64,000 nucleotides of DNA. It comes from Pseudophaeomoniella oleicola. Its lineage: Eukaryota; Ascomycota; Eurotiomycetes; Phaeomoniellales; Phaeomoniellaceae. The stretch is from NCBI GenBank assembly GCA_003868215.1, contig QWDQ01000031.1:62001-126000 (forward strand), written 5' to 3'. Shown piece by piece: positions 49,160 to 61,212 of the stretch. The notes below the pieces were generated by a model. That model saw nothing but the letters and a program-made list of their open reading frames with translations. It made no database searches and was not told the DNA's origin. The first letter of the stretch is position 1. Each line of letters starts with the position of its first letter. The translations under genes were made by a program, and so were the position numbers.

Positions 49160-51190
49160 TTACTTCTTCTTACCCTTGGATGGACCAGCTCGACCACCGG
49201 CCATCCACGTCGAAAACAGGCCGCTTTGGGGACGTTTGGCTCCACCTGGTTTTTTGTGCCTTACGTCAGAACCAGATCCAGGGACATCAACAGTCGGTAA
49301 CTCGCCAAACAGCGGATCAACACTGAAAACCATCGGTCCCGTAGGTCCCGATGGATGCGGCGGAGGCACAGGAATCGCTTCATGACCTCTCGCAGCACTT
49401 CTTTTCTTCTCTACAACTGGAAATTTCGCACCTTTTTTGCCTTTGGGAGGTTTCTTCTCTTTCACCTTCTCCTCCACCATGATGATTGGGTCATCTTGAA
49501 TCACGGGTTCTGGCTCCGGCTCCGGCACAGGCCACATGTGCATGGTGATGGTCCAATCCGGCTCCACTGTCGCCTCCCAACAGTCTTTCAAGATTATCTC
49601 CCCAGAGGGACCCGCTAGGTCGTAGTGGCCTTCGTAGACATGCTGTGCCAACCCATCGACATGGGCAAAGGCTTGGCGAATCAGCTCTTCCATGTTCTAG
49701 ACGAGATCCGTTAGCGTAGTTCCTCTAGGATTTGAGATAGACCTAAGCGTCAAAACCTACGTTCCATTTACAACACATATCCCACGGAAATTGATATTTC
49801 CTTCCTATCGCATCTTTGAACTTTATTGGAGCTTTCTTCTCAGCAGGAGGAGCTGCTTTGGCGGCAGCAACTTTCTCAGCAGTCTCCTTCTCAGCCGCTT
49901 CTTTCGCCGCTGCCACGGCCTTCTCAGCTTCCGCCTTGGCTTCTTCCAATTCCTTCTTGGCCTTCTCTTCCGCCTCCTGCAGCTTCTTATCACCCTCTGC
50001 TCTCGCAGCAGCGGCAGCTTCTTCTTGTAACTTCTTGTCTGCAGCTGCTCGTTCCTCTGCAGCTTTCTTAGCGTCCTCGATCCTCTTCAATTCAGCTTCC
50101 TTGGCCTTATCACGTTCTTCAATTTGTTGCTGTTGCTTCTCAAACATCTCCTTCATCATTTTGATCGTCTCTTCGTTGGTATCTTTGAAGAGTTTTATAG
50201 CCTCCTCGGCCGGTGCGGGTTCAGGTGCAGATACAGGCGCAGGCGAAGGCGCGGGTGGAGGGCTCACAGATTTAGACTTCTTTGGCGGAGTTTCACTGCG
50301 CGGCGGGTAAGGATACCCGCCATATGGAGGCATACCGTACGGAGGCATTCCATAAGGTGGGAAATACGCTGCGGAGGGTCCACCATATGGAACGCTGGGT
50401 GGTGGGCTGAAGTGACCTTGGTATGGGACGGTCGCAGCTGATGATCCAACACCTACAGGGGATTGGTAGTAGCTTGGATGTCCCGAATGTCCAGGGTGAT
50501 GGGGCACCTGTGGGTACTGAGCATAGTTGCCATAAGCCTGAGGCTGATGCTGAGGCTGATGTGCGATCATTTGTGTCGATGGCACTTGCGGATATGAAGC
50601 GTAAGGTTCTGACGCACTCGCTGCGTACTGTGGAAGCCCATACGTATATGTTTGGCGGTGGGTTGGAAGACCGGGCCGAGGGGGGCCATAAAGCCCCCCG
50701 AATTCGTCTAGAGAGTCCACGCTTTCGGGTGGGAGAGGATGCGCTAAGCGCGGCCTGTAATCTGCCAGCTCACGTTCACGGTGTGCACGTGGCCTTGATT
50801 CGTGTCTATAGGTCGAGTGCCTGTGTGCGTCGAGCTCGCGGGAGTGGTGGTGGCGGTGGGAATGCCTTGGCAGCCGGGAGGCTGAATCTTCTGGTTGAAG
50901 TTCGTCTGGATACGATAGATGCACGTAGTCGTTCGTCTCAGAGCGGTCACTACCAGTATATACTGCACTCCCACTAGCCGAGGGCGGTGAAATCTGAACC
51001 CCAGTATCGTGCGAATCGTCTGTTGCGGAGAGCGAAGAATGTCTCGAACCGTGATTGGAGTTTATATGATCAATGGTGATCTGGGTGGTCCTGCCAAACA
51101 AGCTATCGTCAGTATTTCTTGGGACGTACTTTTGAAAAGACGTTAAGCAAGGCTGAACGGTTCTTTGCGGTAGTAGAACACGTACGGCAT
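49160..51190 (-). CDS. Fungal ubiquitin-like (ULD-type) domain protein with coiled coil
   Basis: Proposed exons 51190-51186 (ATGCC), 51090-49761 and 49696-49160, giving 623 residues. The C-terminal domain reads IKFKDAIGRKYQFPWDMCCK, then MEELIRQAFAHVDGL, EGHYDLAGPSGEIIL and PDWTITMHMWPVPEPEPEP, the conserved ubiquitin-like domain of a large filamentous-fungus family of unknown function. It is cut by a 64-nt intron (donor GTAGGT, branch CTAAC). Before it lies an Ala/Glu/Lys helix of about 120 residues, probably a coiled coil, and an N-terminal His/Tyr/Pro-rich disordered region. The long frame continues upstream to 51344 but has no ATG there. The ATGCC exon with a clean GTACGT donor and CTGAC branch gives MPTTQITIDH in frame, so I prefer it; this start is the least certain part. 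Confidence 0.75.
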
Positions 51191-52849
51191 GAGATGTTTC
51201 TGTCAGAAAGGAATTATCTCGTCCTTGCCTTTTCCTGTGGAAAAGGTGGACTGCGATAACCTTGGTCAGCTGGATCCTATATTCTGTGGATACTGATGTG
51301 CTGTTGCCTTGTTGCGCAGTAGCGGTCTGAAGCCGATGACTCAAAGCTCGATCAGGGAATTTTGAAGCCCGTTGTTACACAGATTGTGCGCAACTTTGAG
51401 CAGCAAGGGATGAAAGGTGGTACTGACAGATTAGAGTAGCCGAAGCCGCATGAGATTGTTCACACTGAACAGGCGTAAAGGCTGCCGCAATCAGAGAATG
51501 ACGATTCAGGACAGAACAGCAGAGTCCTTTGAGCCCTGGAGTGTCGAATGGGAGTCGATCAGAATGCAAGATTTTCAGAATAGGCGAGCCAGACAGAAGA
51601 TGGTGCAGGATGGTGGGGTGTTTGACACCCAACTTCTGTGGTTTCGCAGACTGCGGGATTGGGCACCGATAATCAACAATTCAATGTAGAATATACGGGG
51701 TAATACCGTGAGACCCGCCTGAAAGGAGAATCACTTTCCTTTGGTTTCCTTCCAGAACGTCGGTGAGGGTGCGATTGGTCGACTATGGTGCGATAGTGCA
51801 AGTCATCCAGATTGTCGAAACTAAATTGATGGTGGTCCTCTCCTCAACTAGGTCGGGATCCGAGATATTCGTGGATTAAACGGTGGTGAAGCATACATTG
51901 AAGCTGGTAAATAAAACCATGGTGAGACTGTTTTTGTGTACCAGCCCGTACCCTAGCAACAGCCAAACCTTGTAAGAATGCTCGGCCCGCTCCCAGGCTT
52001 ACCTACTTCTACGCGATAACGACGACCGGAAATCCGACTATTTGTGTTGCGGGAAGTTATAAAATACCTGCTGGGTGACGCATAGGTCAGGTACCCGAAC
52101 ACATTTGAATGAATATATGTTATCTAGTAGTCATTCGCTGAAATACTTACAAGTGTGTTGCCATACAACAGTGGTAACGTAGGGCGACGATGTACACCGA
52201 GGGGTCCTACACAACAAGAATCGTGAAACATCGTGGCGAACGCATGATGCCTAAGGTAGGCCGCATGTGTAACCTATGGAAAATGACGCTGAGGAACAGG
52301 AGCAAAGGGTGGCTTCCCGGGGCATCTGCAGGTTGTTGAGTGCGTTCGTACTACAGAGAAATGTCGGTGACGAATGCCAATCCTGCGACCTATACGCCCA
52401 AACAACCTGAGATCAATGTCTCCACCGTTCTTTCAAATGGTGTCACCCATAAATTGGTTCAGCGATCAGATCAACCGCTTTGATCACGCGCCAGGCAGGG
52501 TACTCCGTTGCAGCAAGATGTTGCGGGATGGACCGGCGCATCTGTGAATCATCCTAGAAGTATGACGAAGCTTAGGACAAACCGCTGCTCAAGATCCATC
52601 CAGATGCTGCCACGTAGGCATTGCGGTGTTTCCACGATTGGATTGCTCTAATGTCATCCGTGTCATTTGATTGAGTAATGGTGTGTGTAATTGCCGTACA
52701 CGAACTTATGATAATCAAGCTGTCCAAAATCCCGGTATGGAGTCGGCTAATTCGGTGTTGTTAGGTAGGAAATGCGGGTTGATGGGTTGGACTGCTACCC
52801 AACTAAGATGCACAAATCTGACACACAACACTAAATAGTACCGCCCCCA
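51191..52849. other. Intergenic, EMC2 to ULD gene
   Basis: 1.66 kb between two minus-strand genes: EMC2 3' flank and ULD promoter. Short frames only. No RNA gene or repeat that I can support. Confidence 0.6.
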
Positions 52850-53950
52850 TCATTTACGGTCCAGGAGCTCTTTCGCTGCAATAACATCCTGTTCGCTGTA
52901 TTTGTTCGCCGAGGACGGTTTGGACCAGGAGTTGACGATGTTGGACAGCCGCTCCGTGGCGAGTTTGTCTAAACGCTGCAACGTATCATCTGAGAGGCTT
53001 TCACTACTCGCTTTCGAGGAGACCGAGGTTCCAGAGAGCTTTGCGCAGGTCTGCGGTGGGTAGTCAGCTTGCATCTTGAGGGTGGATGGCATCTTCACTT
53101 ACTGCTTTAAGTCCATACAAAGCGCGCACGTAGTCGTCGCATAGCTCCAGACTCCTCGAGAAGCGTCGTAGAGCGTTGACGAGGAAAGCTCTTCCTTGTT
53201 CCGAACCTTCATTCGCAGACGTAGCAGCCATAAAATTCAATTCTCCTAGGCGAGCGTGTAACTATGCAAAGAGGAGCATGTTAGTAACAACTCCCCGAAG
53301 TCTGCCGTGTCTCGTCTTACATTCCATGCATTAGGTGTGATCAGCAATGCCTCTTCTAGACTGTATATGGCCTGCGGCGACATGCCCTGCGATTGGTAGA
53401 GTTCTGCAAGTTCGACCCATCCTTCAACGTCCGTTGGGAAGTGTTCCAAGTAACCGACCAGGCATGTCGTTGCTTCGCTCGTTCGTCGCATTGACTGCAG
53501 TAGCGCAACACGGCGCTTGAGTATAGGCTGGGGCGATGTCAGCGGGTACACCAGAGGCTATGGACAAAGACTGACCACATTGACCATGTTATCTTCTATG
53601 ATAGCATTGTATTCTTTCAATATCGCTTCAAGATCCGACTGGCTCTGGGCAGTTGCCTCTTGATAAATACCACGTAGACCCATGATCCGTTCATTGGTTG
53701 CGCTAAACCTTGCGCTCAGCCGCTCCAAGCACAGATGTGCCGACTTATCGTCTCCAGTGCGCAGGCACGCCAGGAGTAACTGCTCGTATTCTGCCCATGA
53801 TTCTGTATCTTCTGATGCTTCGACGAGAGAAAGCGGAAAGGATTTTGTTGACGGAGCTGGTCTGCGCAAGACTTCTGCAGCTTTCTGGGATAGGTGCAGT
53901 GCATTGAGTGGGTTGCTAAGCACTCCCTGCTGGCTAACACTAAAAGACAT
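52850..53950 (-). CDS. EMC2: ER membrane protein complex subunit 2
   Basis: Four exons: 53950-53576, 53527-53321, 53261-53103 and 53050-52850, giving 313 residues. The TPR-type helical repeats include SWAEYEQLLLACLRTGDD, LKRRVALLQSM, GYLEHFPTDVEGWVELAELY and SPQAIYSLEEALLITPNAWN, then LHARLGELNFMAA, matching the EMC2/TTC35 family. EMC2 is the cytosolic TPR subunit of the EMC insertase that places tail-anchored and multipass proteins in the ER membrane. Donor choice at intron 1 is between GTGGTC and GTCAGT three bases later; the second gives NVPILKRR, the family form. Introns are 48-59 nt. It is divergent from the AP-3 delta gene, 900 bp apart. Confidence 0.92.
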
Positions 53951-54850
53951 CGTGTTAAAGTGGTTTTTAACAATAGAATGAGAGCTCGACGACTCCTTTA
54001 TCTGGCTCTGATGTCTGTCTGCCGGTGCTGAAGTGTCACCGTGAGTGTGATTTACCCGTCGGTTCTGAATTGCACCATAAGCGGCCGTAGTTCTACAGAT
54101 GGTTACATGTAATTACGGCCCAGATAACCACTGCAATCTGTCTCCACTATCAATACCTGCCATTACAGGATACCTAGGAATAGATACCTTATCGAGCATA
54201 ATGTAGGCATACGTATTGAGCTTTTGAACCAGTAACACATCTTTTGAGAGCTGTCAACCTGCAATGCCGACAATATACACCTGTAGGAAAGGGACCTGCA
54301 ATATCTACTACCTATGATCCCTAAGGAAGCTACCTAACAAAGGTGTTGTACGTAGAATTATACTATCGATGGATCACTGCTATAGGGCGGTGAAAGAAGG
54401 CAGTAATACATAATCCAAGCCAGCTTCGGTGCCATATCGGATCTTCAAGCATCGACAGCAACTTCAAGAAATTGTGACCAGTTCTTATACTATCGCGCGA
54501 AAGATATCCCACAAGTCGTCCAGGCTAGCTCGCTTTCTCGAAATTGTGAAGTAGGGTTGATGGCATAAGGTTTCTGTATCAGCCGATCTCAGAAAGAACA
54601 GTATGAGCATACGGATCGATATGGTCAGGCATCGCCCTTAGATTACTCGATGATGGATCAATTTTGAGTCTCCGGCAATGAAGTGTGATCCTGCCTCGAG
54701 ATCGATATTCAGCGGGAGCTTGTCCAATTTTACGGGGTTCAGACATCCTATGATACAGCATCTCTAGCAATTTTCTCGGATCTCGGTGCGTTTGTCGACT
54801 TCCCTTTGGAATTCGCCTAGTCAACCCCAAGTGGGCAGCAAGGCAACGAT
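53951..54850. promoter_or_regulatory. Divergent promoter region, EMC2/APL5
   Basis: 900 bp between two divergent starts; no coding frame with an ATG and protein-like content is seen. It contains several short AT-rich stretches and no clear repeat. Confidence 0.5.
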
Positions 54851-57800
54851 ATGTTTGAAAAATCTCTCTACGACCTCATAAGGGGTCTACGAAGTCACAA
54901 AGGCAACGAAGCCGAATACATTCAAGGGGCCTTGAAAGAATGCCGCTCCGAAATCAGGTCTGCGGACATGGACCTCAAGGCTACAGCTCTTCTGAAGCTC
55001 ATCTATCTAGAGATGTTTGGAAATGACATGACCTGGGCTGCATTCAATGTACTAGAGGTCATGTCTTCTGCGAAGATTTTGCAAAAGAGAGTTGGCTACC
55101 TCGGTGCGGTCCAGAGTTTCCACTCAGACACAGACATCCTTATGCTAGCTACCAATCTGCTGAAGAAGGACTTGATGTCCCCTGCAATTCCCGTCATGTC
55201 TATGCCGCTGAGCACCTTGCCACACATTATTACACCTTCATTAGCGCTGTCCCTGCTCATGGATCTGCTGCCGCGGCTATCACATTCACACCCAACTGTA
55301 CGGAAGAAAACGGTGGTGACTCTGTATCGTCTAGCCTTGGTCTATCCCGAGACGCTTCGAGTTGCATGGCCGAAGATCAAAGACAAACTCATGGATGAAA
55401 GTGAGGACAGCAGCGTGACAGCCGCGGTCATCAATGTGGTCTGCGAACTTGGATGGCGTCGTCCCCACGACTTCTTACCACTAGCACCCCGACTTTTTGA
55501 GCTCCTTGTGGAAGGGGGCAACAATTGGATGGCTATCAAAATTATCAAGCTTTTTGCGACTTTAACACCCTTGGAACCGCGATTAGTGAAAAAGCTGCTT
55601 CGGCCGCTTACAAGCATTATCCAAACGACATCAGCGATGTCTTTACTCTATGAGTGCATTAACGGAATCATTCAAGGTGGAATCCTCGACGCCACCGATG
55701 GTGTCAGAGAAGGGGAAGAGGTCGCTAACCTTTGCATCAGCAAGTTACGGGGCATGATCATAGTCGAAGGGGACCCAAACTTGAAGTATGTTGCCCTCGT
55801 GGCATTTAACAAAATCGTGAAGTCTCATCCTGCTTTGGTTGCGATGCAGCAAGACGTCATCATGGGGTGTCTTGACGAACAAGATATATCCATTCGCCTT
55901 CAAGCTCTTGAACTTGTGTCCGGTATGGTCAGCAGCGATAATTTACAGCCTATTGTCAACAGGCTGATGAGGCAGCTTCGCAATTCACCCTTGAAAAGCA
56001 GTGACGAGGAAGACCTCTTGCCTCTTGCCTCTAGAATAGAGCCGGCAGCAGACTCAGAAGGTGAGGATCCTGCTGAGACTCTGAAACCAGTTCGAGACAG
56101 ATCTAGAGTGCCACCCCCACTTCCGACGGAATATCGCGAAGAGGTTGTCAGACGGGTACTAGACATGTCGTCACGAGAATCGTATGTCAACGTGACGGAC
56201 TTTGAGTGGTATATTGATATATTAGTCGGTATGCTGAAGTATATACCTTCTCAAACTACCAAGATGTCACAAAAGACCAGCTTGAATCTCGATGATGAAC
56301 CCGATCTCGCCGCGAGGATTGGATACCAACTTCGGGATATTGCAGTGAGAGTCAAAAGCCTGCGCCCAGAGGTTACACGTGCAGCTGAGTCATTAGTGTT
56401 GGTGCATAACCGGGAGTCTTTATTCCCACCATCGGGAGGCGGATTCAATGTGCTAACTGCGATCTCTTGGATTGTTGGTGAATACGCAGAATACTTGGCG
56501 GACGCAGGCCAAGTGCTGGACTCACTGATGCACGAATCGGCTTTGACCCTACCAGATGCAGTACTGGCTATTTATGTACAAGCAATACCGAAAGTATTTT
56601 CCGCTTTGGCAAACAAAGCTGCAAACACTTGGGATCCGCCACAGCAAACCACAATGGCTTTATTTTTAGCCCGCATGGTGGACTTCTTGGAGCACGTATC
56701 AGACCATCCAAACCTGGATGTTCAAGAACGTGCTGTCGAGTTCCTAGAGCTGCTGCGACTGGCTAAGGACGCACTCTCGTCACAGCACGGTATCCTCTTG
56801 GAGGCGCCTCTACTTCTGACGTCAGCCATTCCTTCGCTCTTCACTGGAGCAGATATCAACCCGGTAGCTCCTGGTGCCCAAAGGAAGGTGCCCAAGCCTG
56901 ACGAGTTGGACCTTGACATGCCAATCAACGGTGAGCTAGCTACGCTATTGAGCACACCGATGAATTCCTTCGAACAAGCCACGGATTTGGACGATACATT
57001 TTCGTACTACCACGCAAGACCTACAGCGACTAAAGTCGTAGGAGACGCTCCCAAGGTCAAGCAAATTCAGCCCGACACCGCTCCGGTCTCATATCAATCA
57101 CAGCCGGAGGATGATGAGGCAGCAGCAATTCGCCGAGCTACTCGCCGCCAGAGGAACCAAGATGACCCTTTTTACATTCCTTCTGAAGACTCCGGCCGCT
57201 CAACGCCATTCCATCAGATACTTAGCAATACCAACGGGCAAGAGGAGCTAGACATTGATTCCATACCAATAATCGACCTCAAAATTGACAACAGTGGTCC
57301 GCCTGTGCCGCATCCCGAACTGAAGAAGAAACCCAAGAAGAAGATTCCACGCAAATTCGAGATTGCAGCCGATGAGACTCTCGATGGTCCCTCTAGTGCC
57401 TCTCCCTTGTCTACGTCACCTTCCTCTATCACATCGCCGGTGCCTGCTGCTCCACGTGCTCGCCCCTCAGCCAAACCTTCACTGTTACAAGTAGACTCGA
57501 GTACTCTGACAACTCTATCCCTCAACGAAGGGGAGCCCTCAATCTCGGCAAGTGACCTTGCTGCAGATATCGCACGCCGAGAAACAGAGGAAGCAGAAAT
57601 GGCTGCTGCTATCAAGGAAGTTGAACGACTACGATTACAAATGCAAAGAGATCAAGAACGCGTTGTCCCTCGCGAGGGGATAGAGCAAGAGGGCCGCGAA
57701 GTTGTCAGGAAGAGACGGAAGAGGAAGGTCGGTGGTACCACACCTGCAACCGCATCATCAGAAGATGTCCAATCAGCATCATATCCTGCTGCCGACCACG

Positions 57801-58006
57801 CAGACGCAGCTGCTGCTCCTGCAAGGGAACCAGAAGGGCCAGAAGCGAGTACCGACCCAGTAGGAGGAGCGCAAGACCAAGCAGAGGATGGAACCAAGAA
57901 GAAAAAGAAGAAGGTCATCGTGAAGAAGAAGAAAAAGTCTGCGCAGGCAGACCCTGCAAGCGAAAGTGGTCTCATCACTCAGGCCCATAACGAGCCTGTC
58001 GCATGA
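54851..58006 (+). CDS. APL5: AP-3 adaptor complex subunit delta
   Basis: One exon, 1051 residues. The start MFEKSLYDLIRGLRSHKGNE and DLKATALLKLIYLEMFGNDM are signatures of delta-adaptin. The adaptin trunk of HEAT-like helices covers about 1-600 (QKRVGYLGAVQSFHSDTD, then ITPSLALSLLMDLLPRLSHS). A long hinge follows with acidic and Ser/Pro-rich sequence and a coiled-coil-like segment near 910-950 (RRETEEAEMAAAIKEVERLR). The end carries Lys runs (KKKKKK, VKKKKKS). AP-3 sorts cargo such as alkaline phosphatase from Golgi to vacuole; the delta subunit pairs with sigma3 and carries much of the membrane and coat contact. The absence of introns is unlike most neighbours. Confidence 0.95.
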   Translation: MFEKSLYDLIRGLRSHKGNEAEYIQGALKECRSEIRSADMDLKATALLKLIYLEMFGNDMTWAAFNVLEVMSSAKILQKRVGYLGAVQSFHSDTDILMLATNLLKKDLMSPAIPVMSMPLSTLPHIITPSLALSLLMDLLPRLSHSHPTVRKKTVVTLYRLALVYPETLRVAWPKIKDKLMDESEDSSVTAAVINVVCELGWRRPHDFLPLAPRLFELLVEGGNNWMAIKIIKLFATLTPLEPRLVKKLLRPLTSIIQTTSAMSLLYECINGIIQGGILDATDGVREGEEVANLCISKLRGMIIVEGDPNLKYVALVAFNKIVKSHPALVAMQQDVIMGCLDEQDISIRLQALELVSGMVSSDNLQPIVNRLMRQLRNSPLKSSDEEDLLPLASRIEPAADSEGEDPAETLKPVRDRSRVPPPLPTEYREEVVRRVLDMSSRESYVNVTDFEWYIDILVGMLKYIPSQTTKMSQKTSLNLDDEPDLAARIGYQLRDIAVRVKSLRPEVTRAAESLVLVHNRESLFPPSGGGFNVLTAISWIVGEYAEYLADAGQVLDSLMHESALTLPDAVLAIYVQAIPKVFSALANKAANTWDPPQQTTMALFLARMVDFLEHVSDHPNLDVQERAVEFLELLRLAKDALSSQHGILLEAPLLLTSAIPSLFTGADINPVAPGAQRKVPKPDELDLDMPINGELATLLSTPMNSFEQATDLDDTFSYYHARPTATKVVGDAPKVKQIQPDTAPVSYQSQPEDDEAAAIRRATRRQRNQDDPFYIPSEDSGRSTPFHQILSNTNGQEELDIDSIPIIDLKIDNSGPPVPHPELKKKPKKKIPRKFEIAADETLDGPSSASPLSTSPSSITSPVPAAPRARPSAKPSLLQVDSSTLTTLSLNEGEPSISASDLAADIARRETEEAEMAAAIKEVERLRLQMQRDQERVVPREGIEQEGREVVRKRRKRKVGGTTPATASSEDVQSASYPAADHADAAAAPAREPEGPEASTDPVGGAQDQAEDGTKKKKKKVIVKKKKKSAQADPASESGLITQAHNEPVA

Positions 58007-58475
58007 TATAGGAAATTCATATAGCTTTTCACAGAAAGCGACGAAAAAACACAGAACATTCGAAATACTTGACTCTCCATATCTTTGTAACTAGCTGCTC
58101 ATCAATGATCTGTAAATCCCCATGTCACTAACGTATCCCGGCATAAAATTGGAACGTTAACTTCTGAATCTACTCCGTTGGACCATGATGACCATCTCAT
58201 ACCGTCCCAGTAGGCTTGCCTCGGATACCGAGCCAAGAAACCCTTTTACGAATTGCCTATTTGAATAGAGAAAGCCAACCCCGAAGTCTTCATTCCTCAT
58301 TAGCAAGCCACGTGCCCAGCCTGTAGACGCCAGGGGTATCAAGCAACCTCATTATTCCCGCCATCCGACACCCTTCGTAAAAAGAAAAGAAAAAAGATGC
58401 ATTGTTAGCATAACCATCATCATCTCTGCAGTCCATGGGTAACATCATCGACATCGTTGTGCGAATAGAGCTTGC
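58007..58475. other. Intergenic, convergent APL5/RAD7
   Basis: 469 bp of 3' flanks. No gene or repeat of note. Confidence 0.6.
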
Positions 58476-60497
58476 TCATATATCCCCCAACTTCCCGACG
58501 AAGTCACCCTCCAAGATGATGTTGTCCTGGGCGTTCGGCATTCCCACCACCGCAATGCCCTTGGGGATCCGTACGTCCTTGACCTTGAAGCATGCGAACA
58601 TCGCCAGCTTGGCCAACGCTGGGCAGGATTTGAAGATGGAAGCGACCACGAAGTCGTCGACGCTTTGTAAGAAGGAAATGTCGAGGTCTTGGAGACTCGG
58701 ATACTGCTTCTCCCCGTCGAAGACCCTGGACAATGCTGCATGATCGATGTGCCTGCAGGAGGAGACGTTGAGACGTTCAAGCTGGGGACCGGAATGTGCC
58801 ATGAGAGCTTCGAAGCCGGAAGATGCGAGCCCGATGGGCGGGTCAGGGCCAGCTGGATTATGGGTATCGATGTCCCGATTTTCGGAGAGGTCAATGAACT
58901 TGATGGGCGGATTTGGCCAGCTAGTGAAAAGCTGCGCAAAGCTTGCATCAGAACATGTGGCATTGTCCGTGAAGCGGAATTTCTCCAGCCTGGCGCAGGA
59001 GTCATGGATAGCTGCCATAACAGCATCATCAGCCTCGTGTAGATGCTCTAATGATAGTGTCTTAAGCCTTGGACCTAGGCTCTGGATAAGATTGACGATG
59101 GATTCCGGAGAGGACTCAGAGGCTATATTAAGTGAGAGATGCTCAAGCTTCGACAGTTTTGAGAGGTGCGCTAAGGATGTTTCCGTCATATGGTTGCATC
59201 TCTTCAGCTTTAGTCTTGTAATGTTTGGGCAGTCCTTCACCATCTCAGCGACCGTCTCATCGCCAAAGGAATCATTCAATTCCGACAGTTTGAGACTCTC
59301 CAGCAAGGCACCTTGTGACTGGAAGAGCTTTCGCCACGCATCATCCGACACGAGGTTTGAAGCTCCCAGCTGCAGGTGTCGAATATTCGGGTTGTGTTCC
59401 ACCATGTAGTCAATGACCGGGTCTTTCACCTGACCAGCAAACCGGAGGTTGACATCGACGAGGCCAGGCATGAAAGCAAATATCTTCTGAAAATCTTCCG
59501 TCTCGAGTTCTATGCCATGTTAGATATGTATTACAACGACCCAGCTTAACGACTCACTGCCTGCATCATAGATAGCGATCTTGTCAAGGTCGGACTTGAG
59601 AAAGAGATTCAGAGTGTTTGATGTGAGGACACGTCTTTTGCTGAGGATCTGACTCAATCGATCGAGTAAGTTCTGAGGAAGATCACCAAGCTCTTCAACG
59701 TCGTTGATGTTTTCCGCGACTTTCTATATATTCATCAGCTTAATGTTACACCACACGTCACTTCAAAGGAAAAACTTACCACAACACAATGCTCAAGTAA
59801 GCTACGAGATCCGATCTGCACGAGACCATCGAGGCGGTTACTTTCATTTTGTCTTCGTCTTGTTCTCTGAGCTCCACGCTTCTTGGCCTTGGTCTTCTTC
59901 TCTTCCGCCTCTATCTCTTTTGAACATTTCGTGCAAAGGAGCCCACCGTCGGGACCACTCTTCGAATAAGCTGTGATCGTTGTTAGAGTGTCATTGGCTG
60001 CATATGGCGTATCTCACCTGTTACTGTAAACCTCTTTTTACACTCCTCGCAATTCGCCAATTGACCAGGTATTTTCTTCTGCTTCTTGTACAGCATACTC
60101 CTCGCCATCTCATCATCGTCTTCGAAATCTTCATCATCACTATGGTTTTTCTTTTTGGCGAATTCTTTTGACTGCTTGATCTTGAGGATAGCTCGTTCCT
60201 CTCTTTTTCTTTTTTTCTTCCTCTCCTCCGGCGCTTCGTCTGGCTCGACTGTCTGGTTCTCCTTTTCTTCGTCATCTGCGCCAGCTGCTTCTGCCTCCCC
60301 GCGTACCTGCTCTTCTGCTTCTCGGAGTCGACGTTGGTGCTCTTCATGGATCTGCGCTGCAGATATATTGTGAGAAGCAAGAAAGTCTGTCAATGCCGAC
60401 TGCGGCCCTCTGATTCTGTTGGCATTTGCGCGGCGACGATCAGCCCTATCAGCCTTGTTAGTAAATCTGCCACGAAGGAGATGGTAACAGCTCACAT
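58476..60497 (-). CDS. RAD7: Nucleotide excision repair protein Rad7
   Basis: Five exons plus a split start: 60497-60496 (AT), 60445-60018, 59970-59780, 59723-59558 and 59509-58476, giving 606 residues. Intron 1 (50 nt, GTGAGC, TACTAAC branch) separates AT from G, and splicing creates ATG and the family N-terminus MADRRRANANRIRGPQSALT. Next come an acidic-basic linker, a four-cysteine zinc-ribbon-like element (CEECKKRF ... CTKC) and about 12 leucine-rich repeats (LEHLSLNIAS, LKTLSLEHLH, LQDLDISFLQ and others). Yeast Rad7 forms NEF4 with the ATPase Rad16, binds UV-damaged DNA in nontranscribed regions, and is part of an Elc1/Cul3 ubiquitin ligase. The introns are 47-56 nt. RAD16 lies head to head, 715 bp away. 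Confidence 0.95.
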
Positions 60498-61212
60498 GCT
60501 GACAGCACTGTCAGAGACAACTAGGGTTATTTATGATACTGTAGTGCGAAGCGCAGTCGAGGCCTTGCCAATCTCCCTGCAACGCAGATGATCACGTGCA
60601 CCGTGGCAATTTGGCGATAGCTCTCAGGACGACAGATAACGCCGAGAGGGCCAGAGGCTAAAGAAAGAGCTGGAACTGCTGGTGGAATTCGAGAGCTAAG
60701 ATATCATGCGATCAGCTTATAACCAGATGCATTTGTTGAGCAGATGTCGTTGTGGGTTGATGTTTGAATTGATGAATGAGTGAATGATCCTTTGAGCCGG
60801 TGCCTAACGATGGTGGTTGGTCAGAATGTCGGCCGTCACTACTCTATTGTCCAATTACTTTTTCTTTTCAACGCGATCCGCGCGTAAAGTGGTTTTTGCA
60901 GATCGATCTCAGGGTCTCTAATAGCAAGTTTGCCACCACCCCCTTGCCCAGGGTAACGAATTATCTTGACGATATCATCAGTGAAGCTCTCTGCTTGAAC
61001 TCCAGAAGGTCGCCCGCTCTTTCGCTGTCTAAGTATACCTCTGCAAAGAGCAAACCGTGGTTCAGTGCTGCTCTCTTTCAGCCTTATGACTACGGGGTAG
61101 GCAACGGGGCCAGATCCGCTCCAAGTGGACTACTTTCATTGAACTCTACTAGAAGATTGCCTTTCACATTGCCTTTCAGAGGCGTACTTAAAAATCATCT
61201 CGTGAAATTACA
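60498..61212. promoter_or_regulatory. Bidirectional region between RAD7 and RAD16
   Basis: 715 bp between the start codons of two genes whose yeast products form one complex. CCAAT pentamers lie near 60566 and 60853. Several upstream ATGs precede RAD16 in the 60720-61200 stretch. I see no known damage-response element with confidence. Confidence 0.6.

Noticed and set aside
60800-61212. Extended N-terminus of RAD16 in the long open frame
   Set aside because: The conserved basic N-terminus MAPRRRSARG lies in another frame, at 61213, and joins through a canonical 52-nt intron; the upstream frame looks like noncoding leader.
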